From NCBI GenBank assembly GCA_016926875.1, contig JAFGNU010000038.1, positions 62,001 through 126,000 of the forward strand: a stretch of DNA of 64,000 bases, written 5' to 3'. Of the stretch, positions 26,514 through 35,707 are shown piece by piece (the stretch's first letter is position 1; every line of letters begins with the position of its first letter). Origin of the DNA: Anaerolineae bacterium (GTDB lineage: Bacteria; Chloroflexota; Anaerolineae; Aggregatilineales; Aggregatilineaceae). Position numbers and translations under genes: made by a program. The notes beneath the pieces were generated by a model. That model was not told the DNA's origin, made no database searches, and worked only from the letters and a program-made list of their open reading frames with translations.

Positions 26514-29500
26514 TATGACATTTCGACTGGTTCCTGATGGTGTGCCAGCATATCGAGCACTTGCAGCAGGTCAGCCTGCCAGTCTGCTCCATTGGCTTCT
26601 GCCGCCTGGAAGGGCAGCCAGACTGCCGTCCGGCTGACACGCACATTGTGCCCTAGCTGCTGCTGTAACATCTGGCGGTCAACATTCGCCAGGTAAGGCA
26701 GGCGGATGCTGATCTGGCCGTTTTCGTTGGCGACAGAAATCGCGTTAGCGGCCTGGGCCAGCAGTTTGACGCGAAGCTGAAAGAGCAGTCCTTGCACGGC
26801 AGGCGGCAGCGAGCCAAAGCGGTCGGTCAGCTCGGTTTGCATGTCGTCGATGCTCTGCATATCTTGCAGTTCTGCCAGCCGCCGGTAAAGCTGGATACGA
26901 AGCGCAGACTCGGAGATAAAACCGGTGGGGATATAGGCAGGCAGCGGCAGATCGATGGTGATGGTTGGAGTGGCAACCGGCAGGTGCGGCGCTTCACCTT
27001 CGCCCTTGAGGTGTTTTACGGCTTGCGCCAGTAACTGCGTATACAAGTGAAAGCCCACTGCCGCGATATGCCCGCTTTGCCGTGTGCCCAGCAGGTCACC
27101 CGCGCCGCGAATCTCCAGGTCGCGCATGGCGATGGACAGTCCCGCGCCGAGTTCGGTCTGCTCTCCGATTGTTTCCAGGCGCGCGCGTGCTTCGGGCGTC
27201 AGGCGGCTGGTGCGAGGGTGGAAAAAGTAGGCGTAACCCTGGCTGGCGCCGCGTCCTACGCGCCCGCGAAGCTGGTATAACTGCGCCAGTCCAAACCAGT
27301 CGGCGCGATCCACGATCAGCGTGTTGGCGTTAGGGATGTCCAACCCGCTTTCGATGATCGACGTGGACAGCAGCACGTCGCAGTCTCCCCGCGCAAAGGT
27401 CGTCATAACGTCTTCCAGGCGGGTTTCGTCCATCTGGCCGTGCCCAACCGCGATGTTGGCCTCTGGGACCAGGCGCCGCAGCTTGGTGGCGATGGTTTCG
27501 ATGGTCTGCACGCGGTTATGCACAAAGTAAACCTGCCCGCCGCGATCCAGTTCGCGCAGAATTGCCTGCCGGACCAGCCTGTCGCTAAACACGCCGGTAT
27601 GTGTCACGACCGAGCGCCGTTCTTCGGGCGGCGTCTGGATCATGCTGATGTCACGAATGCCCGTCAGGCCCATATACAGCGTGCGCGGGATGGGAGTGGC
27701 CGTCAGTGTCAGCACGTCGATCTCGGTGCGCAGTTGCTTGAGTTGTTCTTTGTGGGTAACGCCAAAGCGCTGTTCCTCGTCGATGACGAGCAGTCCCAGG
27801 TCTTTTAGCTGCACATCTGGTTGCAGCAGGCGGTGAGTCCCGATGATGATGTCAATACGACCTTCTACCAGCTCGTATAGAATCTGGCGCTGTTCGGCAG
27901 GTGTACGGAAGCGAGACAGCATTTCGACCTTGACCGGAAACGACAGCAGCCGCCGCGAAAACGTGTTGAAATGCTGCTGTGCCAGCACCGTTGTCGGGAC
28001 CAGCATGGCGACCTGCTTACCGTCCATGACCGCTTTGAAGGCCGCGCGCAGCGCAACCTCGGTTTTGCCATAGCCCACGTCACCGCAGATCAGGCGGTCC
28101 ATGGGATGGGCGCGCTCCATGTCGTCCTTGACTTCGTTCAAGGCCCGGAGCTGGTCGTCTGTCTCGATGTAGGGGAAAGAAGCTTCAAGCTCGTGCTGCC
28201 AGGGCGTATCCGGGCTGAACGCGTGTCCCGGCACCTGGGCGCGCGCGGCGTACAGTTCGAGCAGTTCGCGTGCCACTTCTTCGACCGCCTGCCGGGTGCG
28301 CTCCTTGATGCGTATCCAGTCCTGCGTGCCCAGGCGGTTAAGCTGGGGCGGCCTGTCGTCGGCGCCAACATAGCGTGACAGGCGGTCGGCCTGGTGGATC
28401 GGTACGTAGAGCGTATCGGTGCCTGCATACTCGACCAGCAGGTATTCGCGCTCGCTGTTGTCCAGAAAGCGTTTTTGCAGCCCGGCAAAGCGTCCGATAC
28501 CGTATTCGACGTGCACCACGTAATCGCCGGGTTCCAGGTCGGCAAAACTCGATTCTGGGGGCAGGGCCTGTGGCTGTTGGCGGCGGCGTGGTTCGGGACG
28601 CTTCCAGCCGAATATCTCCGCGTCGGTGAGCAGGTGCAGATTTGACTGACCGCCGCGCAGCACCCACCCTTCGGCCAGCGACCCTTCAACAAATGACAGG
28701 GTGCCAATGGCATCCAGCGTGTGAATATGTTTGATTGTGCGAACAGGATCAGCCTGCTCGCCCCACAGCCCGGCCAACCGCTGTGCCTGCTGCGTGACGA
28801 CGACCACCGGCTCACCCCACCCGTACAGTTTGTACATTTCGTCCAGCACCAGCCGAAGCTGTCCCCCGTAGCGCTGCCCCGGCGCGAACAGGTTGCCCAC
28901 AACCGGCCTGTCGTCGTGTAACCCCTCCGGGTTGGCACCCAGGTGAAGCACCTGCCGCGCCGATAGATCGTCCTGAAGCTCGTCCCAGGTGAGGTATGGG
29001 ATCGGGAAGTCCGGCGGGAGCAGGTTGGACGCGATCTTGTCCTGGCGTACACTCACCGCCTGTTCTTCCATCTCGGTGATGTTGTCCGTCAGCGTGCCCC
29101 AGTCATCTATCACGATCAGCGCATCGTCCGGCGCGTAGCTTAGCAGGTTGGCCGGATAGCTGTACAGGTATGGCAGGTAGAATTCCAGCAGAGGGAAAGC
29201 CGCACCGGCTGCCAGCGCTTCCTGGTCAGGCAGCGCGGAGATCACGTCGTCCTCTGGCGCGGGCTGGGAGGCAAACCAGTCGGCAAGCTGTTCGGCCACC
29301 CCCGGCGCAAAACGCGGCAGCGCTTCGCGCGCGGGCGGGATCAACACCTGATCAATACTGCCGGTCGAGCGCTGGGTTGCCGGGTTGAATGTGCGCAGGC
29401 TTTCGATCTCGTCACCAAAAAACTCGATGCGGACTGGCTGCGCGGCTGCTGTTGGGAAGATGTCGAGAATACCGCCCCGGCGGCAAAATGTCCCCGCTTC

Positions 29501-30037
29501 AACCACGATTGAGGCGGGCGAATAACCGATCTGGAGCCAGGTACGGAGCAGCGTTTCCGGGTTGGCCTGGTGGCCGGCCCGCAGCGCCCGCGACGTGGCG
29601 CGAAATTCGCGCACCGGCAGCGTTTTTTGCATCAGCGCGTAGGCCGAGGCGACCACAACAGGCGGCGAAACGCTGGATTCAGAGCGCGTGCCGACTGGCT
29701 GGACCAGCGCGGCGAGCGTATTCAGGCGGCCCTGGATGGCGCTGGCAGTCCAGGGAGCGCGTTCGTAAAAGATGGCCGAAGGTTCCGCCAGCCGCCGGAC
29801 CGGCAGCCCTGGCGTCCACACGGGCAGTTGTTCGGCCAGATCGTGCGCGCGCTCAACCCGCCCGGTGAGCAGCATAACCGGGCGGCCCAGGTCTTGAGCC
29901 AGCGCGGCGACCAGATACGGGCGAGCGGAACGCAGCAGGTGTTGGTCGGGAACGGGCTGTCTGTTGCGCAGGTGGCGCAGTAATTCTTGATACGCCTGCG
30001 TCTGGCGCAAGATGTCCAGAATGCCGGTTAGTTGCAT
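26513..30037 (-). CDS. mfd: Transcription-repair coupling factor
   Basis: 1174 residues in full Mfd order: UvrB-like N-terminal part, RNA-polymerase interaction domain (about 490-560, [20 protein letters not shown]), then a RecG-like translocase with Walker [17 protein letters not shown], the DEEQ box [23 protein letters not shown] and the [18 protein letters not shown] helicase motif, and a C-terminal TRCF domain ([20 protein letters not shown]). It removes stalled RNA polymerase from lesions and recruits UvrA. The ATG at 30037 has no strong ribosome site; it lies 19 bases after pth, which probably drives it. Confidence 0.97.
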   Translation of the reverse strand: MQLTGILDILRQTQAYQELLRHLRNRQPVPDQHLLRSARPYLVAALAQDLGRPVMLLTGRVERAHDLAEQLPVWTPGLPVRRLAEPSAIFYERAPWTASAIQGRLNTLAALVQPVGTRSESSVSPPVVVASAYALMQKTLPVREFRATSRALRAGHQANPETLLRTWLQIGYSPASIVVEAGTFCRRGGILDIFPTAAAQPVRIEFFGDEIESLRTFNPATQRSTGSIDQVLIPPAREALPRFAPGVAEQLADWFASQPAPEDDVISALPDQEALAAGAAFPLLEFYLPYLYSYPANLLSYAPDDALIVIDDWGTLTDNITEMEEQAVSVRQDKIASNLLPPDFPIPYLTWDELQDDLSARQVLHLGANPEGLHDDRPVVGNLFAPGQRYGGQLRLVLDEMYKLYGWGEPVVVVTQQAQRLAGLWGEQADPVRTIKHIHTLDAIGTLSFVEGSLAEGWVLRGGQSNLHLLTDAEIFGWKRPEPRRRQQPQALPPESSFADLEPGDYVVHVEYGIGRFAGLQKRFLDNSEREYLLVEYAGTDTLYVPIHQADRLSRYVGADDRPPQLNRLGTQDWIRIKERTRQAVEEVARELLELYAARAQVPGHAFSPDTPWQHELEASFPYIETDDQLRALNEVKDDMERAHPMDRLICGDVGYGKTEVALRAAFKAVMDGKQVAMLVPTTVLAQQHFNTFSRRLLSFPVKVEMLSRFRTPAEQRQILYELVEGRIDIIIGTHRLLQPDVQLKDLGLLVIDEEQRFGVTHKEQLKQLRTEIDVLTLTATPIPRTLYMGLTGIRDISMIQTPPEERRSVVTHTGVFSDRLVRQAILRELDRGGQVYFVHNRVQTIETIATKLRRLVPEANIAVGHGQMDETRLEDVMTTFARGDCDVLLSTSIIESGLDIPNANTLIVDRADWFGLAQLYQLRGRVGRGASQGYAYFFHPRTSRLTPEARARLETIGEQTELGAGLSIAMRDLEIRGAGDLLGTRQSGHIAAVGFHLYTQLLAQAVKHLKGEGEAPHLPVATPTITIDLPLPAYIPTGFISESALRIQLYRRLAELQDMQSIDDMQTELTDRFGSLPPAVQGLLFQLRVKLLAQAANAISVANENGQISIRLPYLANVDRQMLQQQLGHNVRVSRTAVWLPFQAAEANGADWQADLLQVLDMLAHHQEPVEMS

Positions 30038-30056
30038 AAGGTGAAGTCGTCCGTTG

Positions 30057-30680
30057 CTACTTGGGTGAACCGGTATTGTTGAGTATGGGCGGTGGAGAGT
30101 CGTCCGGGGAGCCGTTGTAGCGGCTCATGGCGATGTCGATGCCGTCTGTCAGCCAGGTTTCCACAGCCGCGACGGCCCGTTCGACGGTTTGCTCGATCAG
30201 GTCGCCTTCATCATCGTTAAAAGGGCGCAATACGTAAGCTGCCGGGTCCATTTTGCCCGGCGGGCGACCGATGCCAAATCGGATGCGGGCGAAATCCTGC
30301 GTACCGATTCGCCGGATGATGTCGGTCATGCCCTTGTGCCCCCCTGATCCGCCCTTGGACCGGATGCGCAGCGTGCCGGAAGGCATATCCAGGTCGTCAA
30401 AGATGACGATCAGCCGTTCCGGCGGCACTTTGAAGAAGGCCATCAAGCCCTGAACGGATCCGCCGCTCAGGTTCATGAAGGTTTGCGGCTTGGCAACCAG
30501 CGCACGCTTTCCGACGACCACGCCTTCTGCCAGTTTGGCTTTTGAGCGTTTCTTCTGGGCAAAGCTCAGATCGTGTGCCCGTGCCAGCGTATCAACGCAC
30601 CGGAAGCCGATATTATGCCGGGTATTGTGGTATTCTCGACCGGGATTGCCCAGGCCGACGATCAGGTAGGGTACGCTCAT
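30057..30680 (-). CDS. pth: Peptidyl-tRNA hydrolase
   Basis: 207 residues. It frees tRNA from peptidyl-tRNA dropped by ribosomes. Motifs are YLIVGLGNPGREYHNTRHNI with the catalytic histidine (TRHN), LVAKPQTFMNLSGGSVQGLM, VIFDDLDMPSGTLRIRSKGG and GGHKGMTDII. AAGGAC lies upstream of the ATG at 30680; a further-upstream codon would add 12 residues not seen in the family. The end is extended by a proline/serine-rich tail of about 15 residues. It is followed by mfd 19 bases later. Confidence 0.95.
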   Translation of the reverse strand: MSVPYLIVGLGNPGREYHNTRHNIGFRCVDTLARAHDLSFAQKKRSKAKLAEGVVVGKRALVAKPQTFMNLSGGSVQGLMAFFKVPPERLIVIFDDLDMPSGTLRIRSKGGSGGHKGMTDIIRRIGTQDFARIRFGIGRPPGKMDPAAYVLRPFNDDEGDLIEQTVERAVAAVETWLTDGIDIAMSRYNGSPDDSPPPILNNTGSPK

Positions 30681-30730
30681 GTCCTTGTGATGCTGACGGG
30701 TTTTTAGCCAGCGCATTGGATTCTCACCGA

Positions 30731-31462
30731 TCAGTACCGCAGACGTCCCCGTACCACGGCGTAACCTAACATCACGGCGAAGGCCACTACCGCCAGATAA
30801 GCACCGGAGCAGAACGCGCTGCGCACGCGCCCGATGTTGATCCGCGTGCTGGTGTCCCCTGGGTCGGCGTTCAAGACGGCGGGCGTGCTGCCATCAGGTG
30901 CGTTTTCCGCCGGATTCAGACCGGTAATGTCCCCGGCTGATGGGTTATTGCTCGGCGGCTGCTCAATCGGCGAGGTTGGCGTCGGCCCTGATGCCGGAGC
31001 GGCAGGTACGGTATCGGGTTGCCCGGATGCGACCGTAGGCACGGGTGTCGGTTCGCTGTTGATCACTTGCAGGTTAGAAACGATGAACTCGCCAATTTGC
31101 CCGTCGGTCAGAAAGACGCGCAGGCGAAGCTGGTAAACACCATCCGGGACCATGTTGGTATTCCATGCGCCCAGCACGTTGTCTTGAATTTGCTGCGTGA
31201 CACGTTCCTGGACCAGAAACCACTGCTGCGCCGCGTCGCTCAGATCGTCATATTCCAGCGTATAGCTGGCAAACGCTGTGGGATGTGACGCGCTGCCAGT
31301 GATGTTGGTCAGCCCGAACAACTGCTGCCCATCCGCCGGTGATGTGATCACGGCTACGATGTCATCGGGGGTCTGGGCGGCAGCCGGTGCCAAGATGGGG
31401 GTAAACAGGCTCAGCCCGGTGACGAGAACGGCCACAGCCAGGGAAAAGCCCAACCGCTGCAT
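30731..31462 (-). CDS. Secreted protein with C-terminal membrane anchor, unknown function
   Basis: 243 residues. A signal peptide (LGFSLAVAVLVTGLSLFTPI, ending APAAAQ) is followed by a beta-rich domain of about 110 residues (IVAVITSPADGQQLFGLTNI, GVYQLRLRVFLTDGQIGEFI), in shape like an Ig/fibronectin-type module for extracellular binding. Next comes a Pro/Thr/Asn-rich stalk, then a closing hydrophobic segment (FCSGAYLAVVAFAVMLGYAV) with a basic tail. It is therefore likely a surface protein held by its C-terminus. AAGGAAAG precedes the ATG at 31462. It heads the pth-mfd run on the minus strand, with no clear link in function. Confidence 0.65.
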   Translation of the reverse strand: MQRLGFSLAVAVLVTGLSLFTPILAPAAAQTPDDIVAVITSPADGQQLFGLTNITGSASHPTAFASYTLEYDDLSDAAQQWFLVQERVTQQIQDNVLGAWNTNMVPDGVYQLRLRVFLTDGQIGEFIVSNLQVINSEPTPVPTVASGQPDTVPAAPASGPTPTSPIEQPPSNNPSAGDITGLNPAENAPDGSTPAVLNADPGDTSTRINIGRVRSAFCSGAYLAVVAFAVMLGYAVVRGRLRY

Positions 31463-31640
31463 ACGGCTTTCCTTTTTTACCAACTGAAACCGGAAAGATA
31501 ACCTATTGAGTTTAGCAACCGGGCAATGATCGTGCAAATTGGCCGCTGTATCGAATCCTATTCTCAAGGGAATATGCATGATGATTAAGCTAAAATTGCA
31601 GCGCGTCACAACGCGAATGTGACGGCATATTGATAATTAA

Positions 31641-31669
31641 TTGACAGGACTGAAAGGCTGTGGCATAAT
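31641..31669 (+). promoter_or_regulatory. Strong sigma-A promoter for the AIR-synthase-like leader
   Basis: TTGACA (31641-31646), a 17-base spacer and CATAAT (31664-31669). Transcription would begin near 31676, giving a leader of about 214 bases before the ATG at 31890. Confidence 0.8.
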
Positions 31670-31745
31670 CTAGCTATCTTGCGGACAGATAATCCGCTAA
31701 CCCTCCTTCACATTTGCCATCTCAAAAAGAAGGAGGTGGTGTCGA

Positions 31746-31802
31746 ATGAATGATAGTAGTACCAAATTCAGCGCTGTGACACCCCTCCTTCCGATGAAGT
31801 AA
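31746..31802 (+). CDS. Predicted 18-residue leader peptide
   Basis: ATG to TAA encodes MNDSSTKFSAVTPLLPMK. A near-perfect ribosome site, AAGGAGGTGGT, lies just before it, nine bases from GGAGG to the ATG. Codons 9-13 form the left arm of the 13-bp hairpin and codons 14-16 overlap anti-SD copy 2, so a ribosome translating it would change the fold of the leader. An alternative start at 31750 gives a nine-residue peptide in another frame. No family is recognised. Confidence 0.55.
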   Translation: MNDSSTKFSAVTPLLPMK

Positions 31803-31825
31803 GGTGTCACAGCGCGTACGGCTCG

Positions 31826-31856
31826 AAAAGGCTCCCGGTTTGTGAGGGAGTCTTTT
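31826..31856 (+). terminator. Intrinsic terminator in the AIR-synthase-like leader
   Basis: AAAAGGCTCCC (31826-31836) pairs with GGGAGTCTTTT (31846-31856) with one G-T pair and a nine-base loop. It lies 33 bases before the downstream ATG, so read-through is needed for expression. Confidence 0.75.
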
Positions 31857-31889
31857 CCGTTATATGGCATGTTGCAAGGACTCAAGGCA

Positions 31890-32894
31890 ATGCATAACCT
31901 GCCAACCGGCAAACTGTCACCTCACCTGTTAGCCGAACTGCTGCCGCTGCTGCCAACCGGCCCGCGTGTGGTGCTAGGCCCGCGCCTTGGCGAGGATGCT
32001 GCCGTGCTGGACATGGGCGAGCGCTACCTGGTCGCCAAGACCGATCCGATCACGTTTGCGACCGAGGACATCGGCTGGTATGCCGTGCAGGTCAACGCCA
32101 ACGACATCGCCGTCACGGGGGCCACGCCGCTGTGGTTTATGGCAACGGTGCTGCTGCCATCCGGCAGCGCCACAGCAGACATGGGGCGGGCTGTTTTTAT
32201 GCAGATAGCCGAGGCGTGCCGCGCGATCAATGTCGCCGTGATTGGTGGGCACACCGAAATCACGTATGGGCTGGATCGCCCGGTGGTTATGGGCTGTATG
32301 TTGGGTGAAGTGGATAAGGATCACTTGGTTCGGACCGGTGGCGCGCGCCCCGGCGATGCCATTTTGTTGACCAAAGGCGCGCCGATTGAAGCGACGGCGA
32401 TTATTGCGCGGGAAAAACGGGACGACCTGGTCGAGCAGTTTTCGCCGGACATGTTGGATCGCTGCGCGGGCTTTTTGCACGATCCGGGGATCAGCGTGGT
32501 GCAGGATGCGCGGCTGGCTGTCGAGACTGGCGGTGTCACGTCCATGCATGATCCAACTGAGGGCGGTGTTTTAACCGCGCTGTGGGAACTGGCCGAGGCG
32601 AGCGGCTGTAGTATGGCGGTCGATCTATACGGGGAACACAAGCCCTGGCTGGCCGAAGGCGAGGCGCTGTGCAAGGCGCTGAATCTTGATCCGGCGGGCG
32701 CGATTGCGTCCGGTGCCCTGCTGCTGACCGTGACGCCGGATCAGGTTGACCAGATAGTGGCGGCATACAGGCGTGCGCGCATCCCCGTTTACCCGTTAGG
32801 GCATGTTGTCGGAGGCCCTCCGGCAGTGCATGATCGGGAGCGAGGTGCGCTGGCCTGCCCGGCGCGTGATGAAATAGCCAAGTTGTTTGAGTAA
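31890..32894 (+). CDS. AIR synthase-related (HypE/ThiL-like) ATP-binding protein
   Basis: 334 residues of the PurM/AIR-synthase fold, whose members phosphorylate small acyl or amide groups with ATP. The N-terminal metal and ATP region has RLGEDAAVLDMGERYLVAKT, then VQVNANDIAVTGATP; the C-terminal domain has TSMHDPTEGGVLTALWELAE, like HypE and SelD. The C-terminal PRIC-type cysteine tail of HypE is missing, the end being CPARDEIAKLFE, and no hydrogenase genes lie nearby, so true HypE function is unlikely. The ATG at 31890 has AAGGA ten bases upstream; an earlier GTG at 31842 lies inside the terminator stem and is rejected. Expression is gated by the leader at 31676-31889. Confidence 0.82.
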   Translation: MHNLPTGKLSPHLLAELLPLLPTGPRVVLGPRLGEDAAVLDMGERYLVAKTDPITFATEDIGWYAVQVNANDIAVTGATPLWFMATVLLPSGSATADMGRAVFMQIAEACRAINVAVIGGHTEITYGLDRPVVMGCMLGEVDKDHLVRTGGARPGDAILLTKGAPIEATAIIAREKRDDLVEQFSPDMLDRCAGFLHDPGISVVQDARLAVETGGVTSMHDPTEGGVLTALWELAEASGCSMAVDLYGEHKPWLAEGEALCKALNLDPAGAIASGALLLTVTPDQVDQIVAAYRRARIPVYPLGHVVGGPPAVHDRERGALACPARDEIAKLFE

Positions 32895-32920
32895 AATATC
32901 CAAATTAACAAAAGAATGCT

Positions 32921-32950
32921 TTGACCCGCCCCCACGCTTCGCGGTACAAT
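32921..32950 (+). promoter_or_regulatory. Sigma-A promoter for the pyrophosphatase gene
   Basis: TTGACC (32921-32926), an 18-base spacer and TACAAT (32945-32950). Transcription would start near 32957 and leave a leader of about 170 bases, in which I see no clear fold. Confidence 0.65.
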
Positions 32951-33128
32951 GCCCCCTGTTGTCTGGCTGAAATCTCTGATGATCCGAATCTACTACCGAG
33001 ATGGCGATTCCAGAATATCCTGGCAACCAGCGCGGTTTGGACTTACTGGGGGAACAGCCTTATTGAGTCCTGCGGATCACTGGCTGATTGATCGTGGGAT
33101 TCTCCATTAACCAGGAGGGGTACTGTTT

Positions 33129-35564
33129 ATGTTTCAAATGGATATCGAAGTATTTGAGCAAGTCATGATCTTTATCGTGCTTGCTACGGCGGGTGTGGCC
33201 CTGAGTTATGCCGCCTGGCTGAGGCACTTCATTATGTCCTCGGACAAGGGCAACGAAGAGATGCAGCGCATCTGGGGGTTCATCCGCGATGGAGCGAACG
33301 CGTACCTGCGTACCCAGCTCCGTACAGTGGCAGTGCTCATCGTATTGCTAACCGTGGCAATGTTCTTGAGCGTGTTTGTGGTTGCGCCAACGCCTGAGGC
33401 CAACGAGTATTTTGACGGCAACGAAGACAAGGCGCGGATCGTGATCGCGATTGCGCGTGCCCTGGCGTTTGCCATGGGGTCGTCGTTCTCTGCAATGGTT
33501 GGTTTCTTCGGTATGAATATGGCCGTCCAGGGTAATGTACGCGTGGCGGCAGCAGCCGAGCGCGGCGGCTACCAGCAAGCCCTGAAGATCGCTTACCGCT
33601 CCGGCACGATCACCGGGATGCTGACCGATGGCCTGGGTCTGCTGGGTGGCACGACGATCTTCATCATCTTTGGCAAGGCTTCGCCGGACGTGCTGCTAGG
33701 CTTTGGCTTTGGCGGTACGCTGCTGGCGCTGTTCATGCGTGTGGGTGGTGGTATCTATACCAAGGCGGCGGACGTAGGCGCGGACCTGGTTGGTAAGGTC
33801 GAAGCGGGCATGGAAGAGGATGATCCGCGTAACGCGGCGGTGATTGCCGACCTGGTGGGCGATAACGTAGGTGACTGCGCCGGTATGGCAGCCGACATCT
33901 TCGAGTCCTACGAGGTAACTATCGTTTCCAGCCTGATCCTGGGTCTGGCACTGACGGCCATCAACGGCGAGTTGTACTGGATCGTGCTGCCACTGCTGGT
34001 ACGCGGGATTGGTGTGGTCAGCTCGATTGTGGGTACCTACGCTGTGTCGCTGTGGCGGGTGGATGACGCCGAAGAAGCCATGTTCAAGAGCTACGAGGTT
34101 TCGAGCGGTATCACCATCATGTCGACGTTCTTGCTGGCGTGGCTCTATGCCGGGCAGCTTTCGTTAGCGACCCTGGTGGCGGTTGGTGTGGCGTTGGCTG
34201 TAGCCTTTAACCCGCTCACCTCGTATGCAACCAGCGCCAAGAGCAACCGTGTTAAAAACATTTCGGCAGCGACTCGTTTTGGCCCGGCTTCGGTGATCCT
34301 CGAAGGCCTGTCGCTGGGCTACCTGTCGAGCGTCTGGGCGGTGTTTGTGATTATCGGCAGCCTGACGGCCTCGATCCTGGTTTACAGCTATGACTTCCCT
34401 GAAGATTACAAGCTGTATGCCGTGTTGGCGGGTGTAGCGCTGTCGGTCATCCAGATCGTACGTGGCCAGATGCGCCAGCATCTGGTTGAGGGCTTCTTCT
34501 CAGCGCTGTGGATCATGGTGGCTGCGCTGTTCATCATCAGCATGCACGAGGTCCCGGACGTACACCGCTATAACTACATCCTGTTTGGCGTGACGCTGAT
34601 CGGCGTGGGTATGCTGTCGCATACCGGCAACAATGTGAGCATGGACACCTTTGGCCCGATCTCTGACAATGCCAACGGTATTGGCGAGTTGGCGGGCATG
34701 GGGGCTGAGGCGCGGCAGATCATGGCTGACCTGGATGCCGCCGGTAACACGACCAAGGCGATCACGAAGGGTGTCGCCATTGGTTCGGCGGTGATTGCAG
34801 CGGTGTCGCTGTTCGGCAGTTTCTTTGCCGACATCCAGCGCGTAAAGCCAAACTTTGAGGAAGTCGTGAACCTAGCCGACCCGGTTGTATTCGTCGGGCT
34901 GCTGATCGGCGGCTCGCTGCCGCTGCTGTTCAGCGGTCTGCTGATCAAGGCTGTGAGCCGCGCGGCTGGCCTGATCATGGCCGAAGTGCGCAGGCAGCTT
35001 CGTATCCCTGAAATCGTAGCCGGTACACAAACCCCGGACTACGCCCAGGCGGTGACGATCTCAACCCAGTCCGCCCAGATCGAACTGGTGCCGTTGGGTG
35101 CGATTGCCGTGTTGGCCCCAATTGCTGTTGGCCTGCTGCTCAAGGAACAGGCATTGGGCGGCTTCCTGGCGGGTGTGATCCTGTCCGGCCAGTTGTTGGC
35201 TGTGTTTATGTCCAACGCGGGTGGTGCCTGGGACAACGCCAAGAAGTATGTCGAAGACGGCTATTTTGGCGGCAAGGGCAGCGAGAACCACAAAGCCAGC
35301 GTTGTAGGCGATACAGTCGGCGATCCGCTGAAGGATACGGCTGGTCCGGCGCTGAACCCGATGATCAAGGTGATGAACCTGGTCGCGCTGATCATGGCGC
35401 CTATCGTCGTGGAGTACGAAGGCTACAGCGCGGGCGTGCTCATTGGCGCAGCGGCAGCGATCGCGGTCATTCTGTGGGCGGTGCGGCGCAGCGACCGTCA
35501 GGAAGAACAAGAGTTTGACGAGGCCGCCGAACGTATCACCGAAGCGGTAGCTTCCAGCGACTAG
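33129..35564 (+). CDS. hppA: Membrane H+-translocating pyrophosphatase, K+-independent type
   Basis: 811 residues with about sixteen membrane segments. It couples pyrophosphate hydrolysis to ion export. Catalytic motifs are complete: DVGADLVGKVEAGMEEDDPR (substrate and Mg loop), AAVIADLVGDNVGDCAGMAA, DTFGPISDNANGIGELAGM and the last acidic loop DTVGDPLKDTAGPALNPMIK. K543 in GNTTKA replaces the alanine of K+-dependent enzymes, pointing to the K+-independent, proton-pumping class. The C-terminal extension is short and acidic. GGAGGGG precedes the ATG. It has its own promoter and a good terminator, so it is a single-gene unit. Confidence 0.96.
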   Translation: MFQMDIEVFEQVMIFIVLATAGVALSYAAWLRHFIMSSDKGNEEMQRIWGFIRDGANAYLRTQLRTVAVLIVLLTVAMFLSVFVVAPTPEANEYFDGNEDKARIVIAIARALAFAMGSSFSAMVGFFGMNMAVQGNVRVAAAAERGGYQQALKIAYRSGTITGMLTDGLGLLGGTTIFIIFGKASPDVLLGFGFGGTLLALFMRVGGGIYTKAADVGADLVGKVEAGMEEDDPRNAAVIADLVGDNVGDCAGMAADIFESYEVTIVSSLILGLALTAINGELYWIVLPLLVRGIGVVSSIVGTYAVSLWRVDDAEEAMFKSYEVSSGITIMSTFLLAWLYAGQLSLATLVAVGVALAVAFNPLTSYATSAKSNRVKNISAATRFGPASVILEGLSLGYLSSVWAVFVIIGSLTASILVYSYDFPEDYKLYAVLAGVALSVIQIVRGQMRQHLVEGFFSALWIMVAALFIISMHEVPDVHRYNYILFGVTLIGVGMLSHTGNNVSMDTFGPISDNANGIGELAGMGAEARQIMADLDAAGNTTKAITKGVAIGSAVIAAVSLFGSFFADIQRVKPNFEEVVNLADPVVFVGLLIGGSLPLLFSGLLIKAVSRAAGLIMAEVRRQLRIPEIVAGTQTPDYAQAVTISTQSAQIELVPLGAIAVLAPIAVGLLLKEQALGGFLAGVILSGQLLAVFMSNAGGAWDNAKKYVEDGYFGGKGSENHKASVVGDTVGDPLKDTAGPALNPMIKVMNLVALIMAPIVVEYEGYSAGVLIGAAAAIAVILWAVRRSDRQEEQEFDEAAERITEAVASSD

Positions 35565-35610
35565 GACGTCGCCAACAACCAGGTAGATGCCTGGATATAA
35601 CGTAACAGAT

Positions 35611-35652
35611 AAGCGGCTCACGGCAACTATTTTGCTTGTGAGTCGCTTTTTT
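35611..35652 (+). terminator. Intrinsic terminator after hppA
   Basis: AAGCG-G-CTCAC (35611-35621) pairs with GTGAG-T-CGCTT (35638-35648), with a possible inner GCAA/TTGC pair, and ends in a six-T run. Confidence 0.88.
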
Positions 35653-35707
35653 GATTACACTCTAGTTAAGCTTAACGGTGCCCGGTAAACTATAAGGTGG
35701 CTGTGTT

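Larger units (their letters stand above)
31676..31889 (+). ncRNA. Structured regulatory leader RNA with competing anti-SD elements
   Basis: In order: hairpin GCGGA/TCCGC (31681-31697); anti-SD copy 1 CCTCCTTC (31702-31709); the Shine-Dalgarno GAAGGAGG (31729-31736) fully complementary to it; an 18-codon leader peptide (31746-31802); a perfect 13-bp inverted repeat (31771-31783 with 31803-31815) whose loop holds anti-SD copy 2, again CCTCCTTC (31784-31791); and an intrinsic terminator (31826-31856). The Shine-Dalgarno can pair with either copy but not both. This is the layout of an attenuator or riboswitch, yet it matches no class I know. What it senses is unknown; ribosome availability or leader translation are candidates. 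Confidence 0.7.

Noticed and set aside
31890-32894. Hydrogenase maturation protein HypE
   Set aside because: Fold fits, but the C-terminal cysteine tail needed for cyanide transfer is missing and no hyp or hydrogenase genes are near.
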